Source of the DNA: Sindora glabra
Lineage: Eukaryota > Streptophyta > Magnoliopsida > Fabales > Fabaceae
DNA length: 64,000 nt
Direction of reading: 5' to 3'
NCBI GenBank assembly: GCA_020226215.1
Contig: CM035234.1
Coordinates: forward strand, 12,118,713-12,182,712
The notes beneath the pieces are model-generated. The model was given only the letters and a program-made list of their open reading frames with translations, made no database searches and was not told where the DNA came from. Below are positions 21,001 to 35,099 of this stretch, in pieces (position 1 is the stretch's first letter; every line of letters starts with the position of its first letter). Made by a program: the position numbers and the translations under genes.

Positions 21001-24000
21001 GCAGATGCAGCAGCAGCAGCCACTCTTCGACTAACACTTGTACCCAGTACAAACCTTTCCCTCAAATTAGCAGCTTCAGTCAAGCTGTCTCTAGCTCGTT
21101 CAAGCCCATCCGATATATATTGACTAACCTGTAAAAGACATCATGAACAATCCAGGAAAATGAGATCTGGATGCATAAAAAATATGAATGTAAAAAGTTA
21201 ACTTACTTGGTCCAGCAAGCAGGTGAACACTGCTTTTACATTTGTTGCAAGTGTGGCAGGCTGTACAAGGGCAAAATAAATTAGTGGCGCATACAAAGGA
21301 ATAAAATGCCATATCATAATGTTGCACCTTGACTGCCAAATAATTGGATATATAGCAGAATTCTTATGGAGACAAGGAGATATTTTATCATTGTACCATT
21401 GTACCTAAATTACTAATTTACTACAAGCTCCACAACAAAAAAAAAAAAACAGAAAAGAATTATACAACTAACTATTTTTCTTTGTTGCAAGTTTTAAAAG
21501 AATGCATTTGTCTCCTCCTCACTCAGAAGTTTCAAACAAAACACTGCAAGAAACCATTGTTTTATTCAATGACACATATTACTGAGTCTCCATCATGTTT
21601 TTAAGGATAACAAAAGCAGTATAGAAATTCACCCAAGTGTCAATATATCAAAAAGATCTTCGGGAACCAAAATTAGGACTCAGCCTAAGTCACAAAAGTG
21701 CAAAATTGCATGCAGAAGCGAGTGCAAATGTGTTAATTTAGTAAAGAGTAACTAGTGTGGGTGTGTCTTCGGTGCAGCTACACACATAATATTCATAAGA
21801 AATAAATATATTACAAAATTTAAATATATATTGAAGATATGGATGTAAATATATTTAAAAGTATAGTTGGAGAACAATAAATAATAAATGCAGTACAGAT
21901 ATGGCACGAGTTAAGTGGCTAGTGGTTTATGTTATACTGGAGTTTAATTCCCATCAATTAAATTCCCTGCTCCCATTTGTTAAGCAGCACAAATTGCTAG
22001 AAGGATTCAAATGAAGTTCAATGCATCCAAATTTTTTATGCGCACATGCATTAAATGCATCAGATCAGGATTTAATCTGTGATTCATGCAGGAAAGAGAT
22101 GAATTCATGTGACTAAGAACTCAGCAATGAACCCTTGCACATATACAGATTATCAAGAACATTTTCAGCAATTCATGTGGGAAAGTAATGAATCTGTGTA
22201 ATTAAGCACTCAGCTATGAACCCTTGCACATATGCAGATTCTCAAGAACATTTTCAGTAATTCATCAAGACAGATAACTCCAAGTTCATGTAAGCCTTCC
22301 ATAATTTTGGATTGGTTTGTGCTTGTGGGGTACCATGGACTGGGTTAGTCGAAAATGAATATGTCAATGCATCAGAATTCCAATGAGAATACCAAGGATA
22401 GTGAACTTTCAAAAGGGAAGCCCAAATCCAACGGTTATTTCTTTTCCTAGTTACCCCAATTGATTATAGTGCTGAGCTTTTGTACAGAATACTGTCTTCA
22501 ACTAAAACATAGTATAATCGTACAAACCAGTAGTTACCTGCGATGAAAATATATTGCATCTTGAAATTGCTTCTTCATTCCATCGCACAAACTCTGTCAC
22601 AATAGTGACAGATATTTGGTGGTGAGAAGAAGCTAGGGAAGCTCCTTTGGAACGTCCAATTGTCCCAGATGAGCCAGATGTTTGCTGGCTTTCAGCTCGT
22701 AGTTCCTCCATCTGCATTGCATTATCCCACTTGCAGCTTTTTGTGACCAAATACAATTTGAAGAGCAAAAAGAAAAGAAAATGGCATCATACAAACCTTC
22801 GTTAGATATAATTGTCTAAGAGATGCCTGCTCATATTCAGGGTATTCATCCTTGTGATTTGAAAACAATGACTCCGTCAGACCTGAATCATCAGATAATT
22901 TCTCATTAATGTTAAAAAAGATTACAATTGTGGACTCAACACAAAGGACAAGACAAGAAGACACACACAAATTCAATTGGAAACAGTGCCCCTCAAATAA
23001 AACAAATTGATTATAATTTTAAATTTCAGCTAAAATCACTCAACAAATTATAAAAAGATACAAGAACAAAGAATATCAATAGGCAGTTGACATATACAAG
23101 ATGGAAAGAATACATTAATAATAGAACACAGTTCCACTTGAAAATTGCCACTAGGGGCAACAAAGCAATTAAAATTCTAGGATTGACTAGAGCCTTACTA
23201 GGCCAGATAACAATTGAAAAATAAGGTTGCACCCTCTTTTTCGCAAACTAACATGAATTTTACCCAAGAATCCCCCCAGGCAGCAACAACTGCATATAGC
23301 TCACTACAGCAATTTTTCCCTTTTTTTATTTTTTGGGAGAAAAATCTCACTGCAGCTGTGCAGCATATTATATTACAGGCAAATAACCCTTTGGGAAATC
23401 ATGTAAATCTAATTGGTGTATATGTTGTTACAAAACAGTTTTCTTTAGCTTAAATATTGCCAAAAATATTTCCATCCAACCAACAATATGGCAGCAATTG
23501 GCACTGTTAAGATATTTACATCTAAGTTTCAAATCATTTTTCCTCTTAGAAATGAGTTCAAGAATAAACCCAGATACTAATAGAACTAGCAGTATTTAAA
23601 ATTAATGCATTACCTTCAACATCCAAGTCACCACAACCAACAGCTCTCAGGTCTCTAGCAAGTTCCCGTGTCTTCTCATATACCACCGCCACCATTCTCA
23701 GATACTGAAAACCTCAAGTCAAATGCAAATTGCAATTTCAGGATGCTATCAAAATGGCACTCGGGTGACAATAACAAAGGTAATCAGTATAAAAGTACTT
23801 ACTAATAGAAGTCCGCCTTCCTCCATGGAAGGTAGATTTACGAGAGATGGCTTTACTAGTAGTTTGTCCAGAAGTGCAGTGATTCGCTGCTCTAATACAC
23901 GCTGCATATAGAATTATCAAAAAAAATTATGAATATATTAAATCTGTCTAAAGCCATACTACGAAGTGAGGACCATATCCCCCAGTACCTGAACCAAAAT

Positions 24001-27000
24001 AGACACAACTTCATTAGGTGAAGGGAATACAGCAGTAACTGTTGCTGCTTCTTTGCGAACAGTATCTGCAACAAGTCAAAATGTTATCACAGGTTCTTTC
24101 ACTTGGGAATTTTTTTCAACTTAAACAAATCATTATGCTTAAAACCTGTGATTTCTTTGTACAAGGATGAAAGCCCACGGGCAACATTACTAGGACTAAC
24201 TTGTGTGCCTTGGTCTCCAAGAACCAGCCTAGTGTCTGCATTCATTACTTCCACATCAATAAACATTGGGCGTGTTGCTACATAGTGTTGCATGGCACTT
24301 GTACCCCTGTTGAACTGGATGGCACGGAAGTAAATTTAATGACACACAGGCACATAAGTCTAACATTAGACATACTATTAGACACTCAAAGCAGGAAGCT
24401 GTTCTTTGTCCACACAAAATGACATTTATTGTGAGTATCAGAAGCAAAGGAAACAAATCTGAGTGCAACCCTCCAGACCACTATACGTGCTGCACAAACA
24501 ATAAATTTATAAATGGGTCAACTGCCAAAAGAGATCCAAATTAGTTTAACACTACATTGACTCAGTGACACAATAACCAGATTCTATTTAGGGTTGGCAA
24601 CTACACAATATCTAGCAAATTGCAATATCCAAAGTTATATGTTTCTACAGCACGAGCCAGGAAGATGTATCTTCTTCTCAAATTTCACATGATGCCATTT
24701 TGTTATATGATGCTGTAATTTATGATAAAGACTTGAGCCCAAGCACTCATGCAATGACACAAAGGAACTTGACCCTATGGATACAAGGAAAATGAAGGAA
24801 GACAAGACATAAAGAAGTGATGGGTATTTGATAAGTAACAAACTGAGGAAAAAAAATTAGTCAAGGCGTATGGATTCCCAATTAATGGTTAGAAACTGAG
24901 AATACTTGATCCATGCAGGAACCCAACTTGGGGTACTGGCCCCAAAATTGAAATGAAAATTTAATTCCATACACAAAAGGGGCTCAAAATTTCAAAATAG
25001 ATAACAATAATGTAATATGTATTATAAGCTCATAATCAGAATCCTTAACAAAAGTTTGATGCTTTTTTTCAAAACATATCAAGTATTATTTCTTCTAGTA
25101 AAACTCCCAATTGCTACATGTTCAATAGTTAACCACAATCAAAGGGGATATCTGACTGGTTAAAGAACTCTCTGTGTGTGTGACCAAGAGAGAGAGAGAT
25201 GGGGGGGGGGGGGAATAAAAGTTATTACTATTATGATCAATTAGGTGAAACAAACGTTAATTACCTGAGACAAAATTTTGGCACATTCTGCCATTGTAGA
25301 CAAATCTCTTTTCTGTGATGCTGCATCAAACCGAGCCAGCAATCTATTCTCTAATTCTGCAAAATAGAGGCAAAAATGTCAAATTTATACTCTAACAAAG
25401 AGAATCCGAGCTTCAAATTTAATAATAAATAGATGACACAAGATATTTTTGTTTAACCTTACAACATAATGTCAGTTTCCCAAAACCATATCATCAAAGA
25501 GGATCTATTTGTCCTTATCTTATAAAAATAATAAACATATTAAAGAAACAGCAATATCATAATAATTTTAACAATAATTAGTTAATTACATTTAACCTTA
25601 ATTGTTTTCTTCATTCTTCTAAACCAATGAACTTTACTAATTTTCATGCATAAAAAATGTTTAAATATTGAAAACACACTACTCTCATTTTGAATTTGGA
25701 AATGACGGACCATTACAGTACTCCTGTAGATTGTCAACTGCAACTTCTAATCCTCTACTAGCAGTTGCATTTCCCATCACTGAAGGAGCAGCTAAGCCTT
25801 GTCTTCCAATGTCTTCTTCAGCAAATGACCCTGAAAATTAACAGAATTAGCATAGAGGTGATGTAAAATGGTTGCAGTTATAGCCTAATAAAAGACGTCA
25901 GCTTACGTAATTTTTGGGCAATTGAAGCTGCCTCAGCAACACGGTTATCATCAGAAAAGAGAGGTGAGAGCTCCATTAGGTCGCCTGGGCTGCTATTAAA
26001 CTCCATTAAGTACTGCAGGAATTAAATATACAATGAAGGTCAATTACTTAGGTGAAAAACAGTATAAACTAATAAAGTAACTGCTATTACCTTTATCAGA
26101 TCCATTGTTTGACTGGCAGTTTCCCGCTGAGCATCTGCACTCTGACAAGAAACAAGTGTATTGGTAAAGAGACTATATTTTAAGGATAAAGGAAATCTTA
26201 ATCACCTACTAAGTACAAGTACAGGTGGGATCTGAATTCATTTGCAACCATCAATGAAGCTTTGAAGAATTCTACCTGAAGATGATCTCCTATCTTTGCA
26301 GCAGTCTGGCCAACACTTGAAATACGTGCATCCAACCTTCCAAAGCTATCAAACAAACCATCTACACTGTCCTCCAGCTGAAGAAAGTATAAAGAGAATC
26401 TAATGGGTGGAAAAGCATATGACAAATCAAACTGAAAAATGATATCGAAGAAAGTAACTCTCAATTCTAACAGATAATGCAAACGGGGTTAAACAACATA
26501 AATTACAGAAGCCGCCTCCCAATTGACCAAGAAAAAAATCAAGGGAGATAACTTCAGCAATTTCCTTGGATCCTTTGGGCAAAGTAAATGCTTAAATTTT
26601 TTTAACAATACAAATTTGATGTTCAAACTGACCTCAGCAAGTGTCTTGCGATGCTTAGTATCGTTCATGGAAACATCTTTTTTGAGATTATTGAGTCTCC
26701 CATCAATCTTCAATCCAAATGGAATGAAAACAGAGTTTAGACCTCCATATAAAACCTGAACAACTTCTAGGTGAGTTAGGGATAAACCTGTTTACGAAGC
26801 TCAACCAGTTCCTTACAAGAATCCTTGAACAAAGACTAAGAGTTTCTCAACTTCCGGAAATAAAGGGGTTGAAACCCCTTGTGTATATTTTGCCGCATCA
26901 GATGGTACCCGCCTATGTCCATTTGGCAAATCACTCCCATTAATGTCTGATGAATCTGCTTCTTCTTCGTTGAAAGATGGGAGGAGCTCATTTACCAAGT

Positions 27001-27273
27001 TTCCAAATAATGCATCAAACGAGAAGTCTCCCTGCAAATTTAAGGTTTAAGCTAATTAAACAATTTTCATACCAACATACAATCAGGGAATCAATCAAAC
27101 TAAATTACTAAAATTCAAAATAACATTAAAGAAGCTCGTCCCACCTACAATTTCAGTGATATGGTTTCGGCCTTTACCTTAAAGTCATCTATATCCAGAA
27201 CAAGAGGCGAAGGGGTAGCTGATGAAGCATTTGATTGTCTGACACTCTTGATCCCATCTCTGAGCTCTCGCAT
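18034..27273 (-). CDS. SEC10: SEC10, exocyst complex subunit (frameshifted exon 2)
   Basis: Sec10 is an exocyst subunit, a helical-rod protein that helps tether secretory vesicles to the plasma membrane. By eye there are 24 coding exons: 27273-27178, 27031-26788, 26707-26633, 26377-26276, 26141-26091, 26012-25907, 25830-25711, 25356-25265, 24314-24146, 24065-23989, 23901-23803, 23704-23614, 22882-22797, 22711-22538, 21260-21207, 21128-21000, 20905-20813, 20730-20584, 20349-20252, 20045-19961, 19538-19480, 19254-19156, 19069-18986, 18106-18034. Introns are GT-AG and phases agree throughout. Landmarks are GDFSFDALFGNL, ISSVGQTAAKIGDHLQ, FNRGTSAMQHYVATRP, RVAAAAASAAEAAAAAGESS, GGLRLKRD and REDYKSAKLA. 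The product would be 833 residues, close to Arabidopsis SEC10 as I recall it. One extra base near 26836 shifts exon 2; read literally, translation stops after about 104 residues. The start codon directly follows an acceptor, so a 5' UTR intron is implied. Confidence 0.93.
21261..22537 (-). other. Largest SEC10 intron (between exons 14 and 15)
   Basis: This gap of about 1.28 kb has no coding frame of its own. It contains the 89-base tandem duplication at 22082-22259 and an A-run near 21439. Other long SEC10 introns are 24315-25264 (about 950 bp, with a 13-base G run at 25201) and 18107-18985 (about 880 bp). The last contains an AT-rich block from 18540 to 18830. Confidence 0.7.
22082..22259. 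repeat. 89-base tandem duplication in a SEC10 intron
   Basis: Two units of equal length, 22082-22170 and 22171-22259, both begin ATTCATG and share TGAACCCTTGCACATAT and TCAAGAACATTTTCAG. They differ at roughly a dozen sites, and a few more bases of a third unit (ATTCATCAAG) follow. Confidence 0.85.
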
Positions 27274-27860
27274 CTGTCTTACATCATGCAAAGCAAAACA
27301 GCATCACAAAAAAGTCGTAGCCGCAGCTCGTGCATTATCAGATCAGCATTGCCCCCTCAAATCAAAATAATTTAAAAGAAACGTTAGATAGGAAACAATT
27401 GATTTTTAAATTAGCAATCTAATGGTCTTGTTCAATCCAAACCCGATACCACATATAAAATGCAACAAAAAACTTGCAAAACCAACTAAGTCCAGATGTT
27501 TCCACTCCAATTATCGCTCAAGCCATTCATGAACAAAATCAAACAAGGATGTGATTAATCCTCAGAAACTAAAAGAGCCCCACGAATTCAACGGATTTCA
27601 GCTACCAAATTTTCTCGTCGACAAGCTAACAGAATCCATGTTTCAAAATTTTCCAGAGGAAAAAACGCAAATCCAGCAGGATAGTTTAACCCGATCTCGA
27701 ATAGTAGCAATGCAAAAGGGGCGAAAGTAAACTGCACCTCTTAGCTGAAGGAGTTAGCAAGTCAGAGAGATGATTCTTCTATCTTCTTCTTCTTCGATGC
27801 CTTGGTGAGTTACAGAGACAACCGGGTCCAACGAAAACTACAATGCAGAAGCAATTTCCC
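27274..27860 (-). promoter_or_regulatory. SEC10 5' leader with probable 5' UTR intron
   Basis: The initiating ATG (27273-27271) directly follows TGTAAGACAG, which looks like an acceptor. An upstream leader with CT-rich, GAAGAA-rich sequence lies at about 27740-27850 and contains AAGAG|GTGCAG near 27736, a possible donor. A 5' UTR intron of about 460 bp is therefore likely. Core promoter elements were not identified with confidence. Confidence 0.5.
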
Positions 27861-28176
27861 AAACGTTGAAACTGAATGTATATCTAAACAAAGGACATGC
27901 GGAAGAAGTTGGTCATTTTCGTTCTCTATTTATTTTCTTTTTCTTTCTTAATTCATTATTTTTGTACAAACCTTTACCATTAGATTTTAGATTTAGGACA
28001 TTTTTGTTGGTAATATTTGCTAGATACTCGTTAATGCTTCACTAGATACTAGGACTATTGTAAGTGTTTTTTTTTTTTTTTTCCAAATCTTCACAAAATA
28101 AAATAATAATTCTATATGCAAACTTGGAAGTTATGGCAAATAATTTTACAATTTGACATAGAATTATGTGTAATAA

Positions 28177-28181
<5 letters not shown>
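27861..28181. other. Probable SEC10 upstream region
   Basis: AT-rich, with a T run near 28066-28083 just before the AT microsatellite. No gene is recognised. Confidence 0.4.

Positions 28182-28249
<68 letters not shown>
28182..28249. repeat. Long AT microsatellite
   Basis: Uninterrupted (AT)n of about 68 bases, self-complementary and able to extrude as a cruciform. A 66-codon plus-strand frame (28116-28316) reading YIYIYI is an artefact of the repeat. Confidence 0.95.
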
Positions 28250-28251
<2 letters not shown>

Positions 28252-31200
28252 ACAAAAATTACATTAGAAAGTATTTGTCTTACACGAATATTTTAACGAG
28301 CAAGATGTACTTATGAAGATCGTTTCGATCATACGTAGTTTTATGCTCTGCAATAAGCGGGTAGGAAAATAAATTATTAACCAACACATCATTATCGACA
28401 AAAGATTATATTTATTTATGTGTTTTTTCTTATCTATAAAATTAATGATAAAAATATTTAATCTAATAATTAACTTACTTTATACAAGGTGTATAAAATT
28501 TAATTTATTGAGGAAAAATTTTGTGAAATAAGTAAAAAAATACATTAGCCCTAAATAAATTTTATTTATTAAAGGATTCAAGTCTGAATCATAGACATTA
28601 TTTTTATTAAAAAATAAATAATTTATTAATATTTTAAAGGAAAATTTTATTAACATATAATGCTTGATATCTAAACTAATTCTCCCATGCAAACACATTT
28701 AAAATTTGTTTCTAAAAAAAACGTGCTGTATTTGAAATAATATGAATGTTAGATAGAGACCAAATTAGTAACACTTTCTTAAGATAACTAAAAACATAAG
28801 TTGCGCTTAAGAAAAAAAAAAGGATGGATTAAATTTGATTGATTGTTACTATAAAAATTCTCAAAATATTAATAAATGAGATGCTATGTTGTTTAACAAA
28901 ATAAAAATAATTAAATTTTTTGTGATAATAAAAAACTAACATTTTTTTAAGTACAATATATGGCACTAATTGCTTACAATACATATAGGTATTCAGAGCT
29001 AGGATGCAAGTGGAGGATGACATGTTGCAAGCCAACCTTCTATTGCTAATAACATTAAAAAGGAAGAACATCAAATATTTTGCCTTTACAAAAATTTAGT
29101 GTTTAAATTAATTAAGTGAAAAAAGGGCAATTTTGTCATAGGAGACTAATGTGATCACATGGAGGTGGAGTACACAATGGAGGCAATGAAGTAAGGATCA
29201 TTACAACAAAGGCTCTAATCCAAGATCCATATGGTGTTGACTTGTGTCAACAAAGCTAACTTAGAATAGTCATTGTATTAAAAAAATTTTGAAGTTAATG
29301 ATCACATCAAAGTCGCCATTACGAACCTGATTGCTAATGGTTGAGTTCTATCTCATTACATGTGATTTAAAAGCATTAATTATAGCTACACTTATGAGTT
29401 GCCACTTCTTATGGGTTAACTTGTCACTCAACTCACTAACAAAGCTTAGTTTTTTTTTTTTTTGCCCCTTTAAAATCTTATTTTGCTTTTTTATTATTAA
29501 AGTAAATGAGTTGATAGATGATAGAAGCTAATTTTGATTAGGAATTAAAATATTTAGGAATTATTGGTATATTACTTGGGAAGGGAGTGTAAGAATTTTT
29601 AATAGTTGAATTTAGAGTTAGAACCATCTAAGTCTTAGGCATGCTTATCTTTTCTAGCAAGTGAAAAGAAAAATATTGTTTTGTGAACTCTAGGTATGCG
29701 TATTTGGTAGTTTTTTGGAGATCCCAATGGTTTAATCTTCATTTGTTTCTTTTAGAGTTCCTTATCTATAAAAAAATGTAAGTACTACTTTAATCATATT
29801 ATGTAAGCACTACTTTAATCATTTATTTTTTCAAAATGGCTAAGTAGAAGAGTTATCTCTGCAACCTTGCCTTTATGCAAGGTATAAATATTTCAACTGA
29901 TAAAATTTATTTTTAATTGAAAGTTTAATACTTTTAAAATTACTTGTCTTCCTTTTTACTTTTGATGATGGAAGTTCAAATTGCTTTTTCTGAATGTGAA
30001 ATAATATAACACTTAATCATTTAAGTTTATCTTTGTATTTGAAAATTCTGATAAATTGGACACTTTGAGCTCGGTCATTCTTTTGATCTTTATTAGCGAG
30101 GTAACTTAGCCCATTTGAATGTTTTTTAGGTTCTAACTTAACAACATATATTATCTAAAAGACTTCACATTGTTTAAGTTTATCATGACATTGTAATAAT
30201 CATTAGGGTTTGTAAACTATTATTTTGCATCAACCATAACTTGAAGACCTCACTAACATATTTTCTCCCTATCCAATACAAAACTCAATTAATAATTTTT
30301 CATCAGATCAAAATAAATTATTACTTATTTATTTTTAAATTTCTTTTTATGGAAGTTATCTAAAGTTTAATTGATAAGGTGTCTGCATTCTATTATTGCA
30401 TTTTTTTATGATGAACCCCTATTTTTTAGTAATTTTACTTTAGCATCTTTAGCAATAACCACTAGTTTTTTGTTCTCATGCTTTATTAATTTTTACTTTA
30501 GAACTTTTCTTTATTCTATGAGCCATTTTTTTTTACACACAGACCCTAGAATGATATGTTATTGTTACTATTTGACTTGTTATTAGTGCTTGCTGAATAC
30601 CTTGAACTTGAAACCTTAGCCAACTTTATAGCAGGAGATCCTTGACTCTCTATCATGAAGCTTCAAGTTTTATTTCTTTACTATCAAGTTACCTAGCCTT
30701 TTATATTAATAAGTTAAAATGTGATGAGTAAAGTTAATAAAGGATATAGTTGAAAAGACTTAAGCACAAGTTTGATAATCACTATTGTATTTCCACAAAG
30801 GAAAAGATGATTTAGCTTAAAATTTGCAAAAGATAGAAGTAAACTTAAGTTTTACTAGTGGCAGGACTCTTGTATGAATGACTTTTCCTATAATAAATTT
30901 AATCAACATCACTACTTAATTATTTATTTGTATAGTCAAGACTAATTATATTATCATGATTGTTTAGTTCTATAATAGTAATACACTTTTGGAAATTGAT
31001 TATTCATTTTTCCAAGTCAAGTTATCATGTGACTTAAGTCTTTTTCGTCCAAGAAAAACTCTGAATCTTGAAAATGCCTAAAAATGCATCATGCATTGGT
31101 AAATATAATTATAGTCATTTAAAAAATCATGCAGAATTATTAGCAAAAAATGCTTCAAGTCCATAATAACATAAATTTCTTTAGCTCTTATGATAGAGAA

Positions 31201-34059
31201 CCATATAAGGATGCTAGCATGCATAAAGTTATCATTGTGAAATGATATATAGTAATATGTGAATTAGAGTATTAACGAAAGATGAATTTAAGCATTTCCT
31301 TTTTCTACATGGTAAATTCATATTGACAATCTATAAAGTCAAACTTTAAAAGCTCAAGTATGACAGAAAGTTAAATTTAAGCATATCATATGGTATGTTA
31401 GACGACCAACTTGCCTTAAAGCATGTCCATAATCATATTGTATTGCTTTTATAATTTTGATTAAACCATTCATGATTTTTATATTTTTCAAGTCTTTTGT
31501 CTAAATGCAAAAAATGTCAACAATGTTTCACTTTGGCACTGTGATAATGATAATTATTCTCCGTTTAATCATTAATCCCCTATTCTAACTTCTTCCTCTT
31601 TCAATTTTATTCTTCTTACCTATTTTCATTAACTAAAGCACTTTCAAATTGTATGTAATTCAATAAAACTTCGCTATAAGAATGCAAATTTTAAATGATT
31701 CACATACTCATAAATATCTATTGAAAATGGCTATAAACTTAGCACACTAATACTCCTCTTAAAAAATTCTTATCTTTTTTGCTCATAGCTTTACAATATA
31801 TTCTTCTATTATTAAGCTAAAAGGAAATGTGATATTAGAACCTAATTCTCATGTCTTTCACTTTGACCATATTTGTCAATTATCATTTTTTATTATCCAT
31901 TATAATTAATTCAACTATCATTTATTACTAAATAAATTGAATTTACATTTAAGAAGAATTTATAAATCAGATACTATTGTCATAGTCATAGAATAATTTT
32001 GTACTATTCTTATATCAATATAATTCTCTTCCACATAGATAAACATGGATTCAAGTTATCTATTAACCTAAATTCCTTACTTTTCTGGCTCAATTTTTGT
32101 TACAACCCCGCCCTCGCATTAAGGACACCTACCAAGGATCATTGTTAACTAATTTATTAGTTGCCTATTAATGTTATGATTTTTTAGCAAAATAAAAATT
32201 TCTATTTTTGGAAACATTGTTCCCTTGCATACAATGGCTAATAAATGACAATTCTAATGCACTAAAATTTTCTTATTTCTTATTTTCCATATTTTCCATC
32301 ATATTCTCTCTTACAAAAACAAAATTTTGGTAGCAATTTTCATTTGAACAAACCCTCAAAATATTATCACATACCAAACTAGCAAAGAGGATTAACATTT
32401 CAAATATAAAAAAAAACATTAAACAAAGGGATAGTGAATCCTCATGAATGATACCACATTTGCCTCAAGAAAAATGAAGTCTGAGAAATAATTTTACTTC
32501 TAAAAATTTGCGTGAAATCTCATCACAAACAAAGCTTACAAATAATATTAATATTTCAAGCATGCTACAAAAACAAAACAAAACAATCCTAAACCATAAT
32601 AAACATCATGGGATTTTTGTGTTAAAATGGAAACATAAAAATTATTTAGGCAAGAAACACTAGCCATGATTTTTGGTGTTTGTCCAACAAGTAGAGCATA
32701 AGATTGCAAGGCAAGCTAATAATGAAGCTAAACTAGTCTACAATGATGCACAACATTCAAATCCTAATGTGTATGATAGAATGAAATCAATTTCTACGGA
32801 TGCATTACTTTGCAACTAGCTAACTAAATCTCAAAGACAAATTTGTCTTTTTCTTATTCTTAACTATATTGCTTCATCAAGTTACCTTTTTTTGACAAAT
32901 GAACAATGCAATTTAAAGCAACTTCCTTTTATAACAAACCAACACTTGAGATCCTCATTCCTTACTCTTAGTACTGTAATGTACTATAAAGAATTAGTAC
33001 TTTGGAATCCTCCTAAATTTAGTATTTAAAATGTTTAATGAAATAGTGCATTAAATGTACTTAAGTATTCTTTTTATTTGGTTCACTTTTAGCTTTGATT
33101 TGTATTTTTACCTTATCTTATTTTGAACTAACTTATACCTATATAGTTATAGAAATAAAGGAAAGCATAAGAATAAATAATTAATCCCTTCTAATAATAG
33201 CACTTCCAAAAATCGAATTCAATACCTTTTTAACCTAAAAAGCCTTTAAGACTTAGCTTGCTACCATTAAAATAACCAATTATTGGTAGCATATATACAT
33301 ATTTAATAAAGTCAAACTATTCAAATACCTATAAAAAGTCACTGAAAAATTAAAACTAGTCTCCATGGATTTGTCCCCAGTTATACTCGTTGGAAGACCT
33401 TTCCAATAATGGATAAAGCTTTTGAAATTTTATTGCTAGACAATGTATATTTAAGAGTAAAATCTTAGTTTTGGATCAAGATTATGATATTTAAATATAT
33501 TTTAAAGGTGTAAATACTTAAGAAAACTAGCCATTTTATAAATTATTAGATTTCAAAGATAAAAAAATCCCAAATCTAAATTGTAGAGTTTTTCTTCCAT
33601 TTGAAATTCTTTTATTTAACAATAAATTTAATAAATTCAATGATTTTAAGAATTCGTACATTTTGAAAAATTTATGCAATCCAATATTAGAGGAAATAAA
33701 ATTCCTTTAGTTATCCTTAATTTTTTTTTAGACATACATGTCTTAAAAAAGTGTTCGCATGAAACTCTTTTCTTATTTTTATCTATCACAAATGTTTAAA
33801 GATGTAAATTTTTGTAATTTCATTTTAACTTAACTTTCAATCTTAATTTCATCTCCCATGTATTTAGTTCATTTAATCAAGCCTTTCAATCCATCTATTC
33901 CATTTTGAGTTTGATCCAAGATACAAAAAGAGAAAGACCCAAAACAATATCAAATTCTATATTATATAGTAATGCTATATGTAATAAAAATAAGATTTAA
34001 AATTAGGTTTAGAATGGAAATCCATTTTTAATCAACTTCCTCACTAGAAACGTGGAGAA
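28250..34059. other. AT-rich gene-free stretch
   Basis: No host gene or clear transposon domain was recognised on either strand. Frames such as 28829-29074 (-) and 30371-30586 (+) are short and low in complexity. Part of this region may be the far-decayed pol portion of the gypsy element whose gag lies at 34060-34440, since pol would lie to the left on the minus strand. I could not confirm any pol motif. Confidence 0.4.
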
Positions 34060-34440
34060 ATCCCTATTTCACAAACTAACTAATAAAAAGTTTATAGTGA
34101 CATCTTCCTTTAGATTTTTAATCTCGAGACAAGTTTGGTTACATCATTTGAGAAAATCTTTCAATGATTTATTTTTTTCTTTATTGTACATTCATTAATG
34201 ATGCAATGTTTTCTTTAAGGTTTTAGAAGTAGTAAAGTGTGCTAGAAACTAATTAATCAAATCTCTAAAATTAGACACCAAGTTTGACTTGAGATTCATG
34301 AACCATTGAAGACTAACTTTCTTTAAAATGGTATAGAAGACATGATAAATGATTACATTAAGTGCACTAGATAGCAACATAGCTACTCTAAAAGCCTCTA
34401 CATGCTTTTATAGATCAACAATCCTATCATAGAACTCTAA
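34060..34440 (-). pseudogene. Ty3/gypsy gag remnant
   Basis: Minus-strand translation reads AMLLSSALN, then ILKKVSLQWFMNLKSN, then NFRDLIN, a stop, FLAHFTTSKTLKKT, and ERFSQMM. This follows the plant gypsy gag pattern (LxGxAxxWFxxLxPxSIxSFxDLxxxFLxQFxxSR...KT). Several stops are present and the domain is unusable. It signals an old minus-strand gypsy element here. Confidence 0.65.
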
Positions 34441-35099
34441 ATTTATAAGCTGCTTGAAATTTTACGAAATTAGTAGTTGCATTATAATAAAGATGAAAGG
34501 ATTGCATTCATTGTAGGATTGCTATTTTACAAATTTTGATCTATGCAATAATACCCTTGGTCCTTTTACTTGGGACCATTAAATCTATTAACTAAGTGAT
34601 TATTATTCCTATTGTCATAATAATTATCTCCCTTAGATTAAGTATAATCATACTAGGAGTCCTCAACTTGCTACTTGTTACGAGCTAGTGATTAATCATT
34701 AAATGGCGGTCTATTTTTATAATACAAAATATAGTTATGGTAATGTCTTTAATGCTTAAAATGATCAAGTCATTGATGCAATAGATACTGCTGATCAAGG
34801 TTTCTCTAAAGCTTTTTTCTTATAAGCTCTAATTGCTTTTAAAAGTGTTCATTTTCTCTTTCCAACATTTTTCTCCCCTAGTTCCAATTCAAGTTATGAC
34901 CTCTTACATATTAGTTATGGAAAAGGTCTTTATAGATAACTTTTTAGGTTTCCTTATGGAATAGATGGTATACAATTGTAGAATGAACACTTTGGAATGT
35001 GACTCATTGTCAAATGTATTAAAGAAGGTCTCTTTTAATCTATATTAACAAAATGACTAGTGTTAGCATGGTTATGACCAATTATACATGATAAGGATG

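Noticed and set aside
18034..27273. Initial idea that this gene was a COG (Golgi tethering) subunit
   Set aside because: The reconstructed protein matches exocyst Sec10 landmarks along its whole length, including GDFSFDALFGNL and AMQHYVATRP.
28116..28316. 66-codon plus-strand frame with long YIYIYI run
   Set aside because: Artefact of the (AT)n tract.
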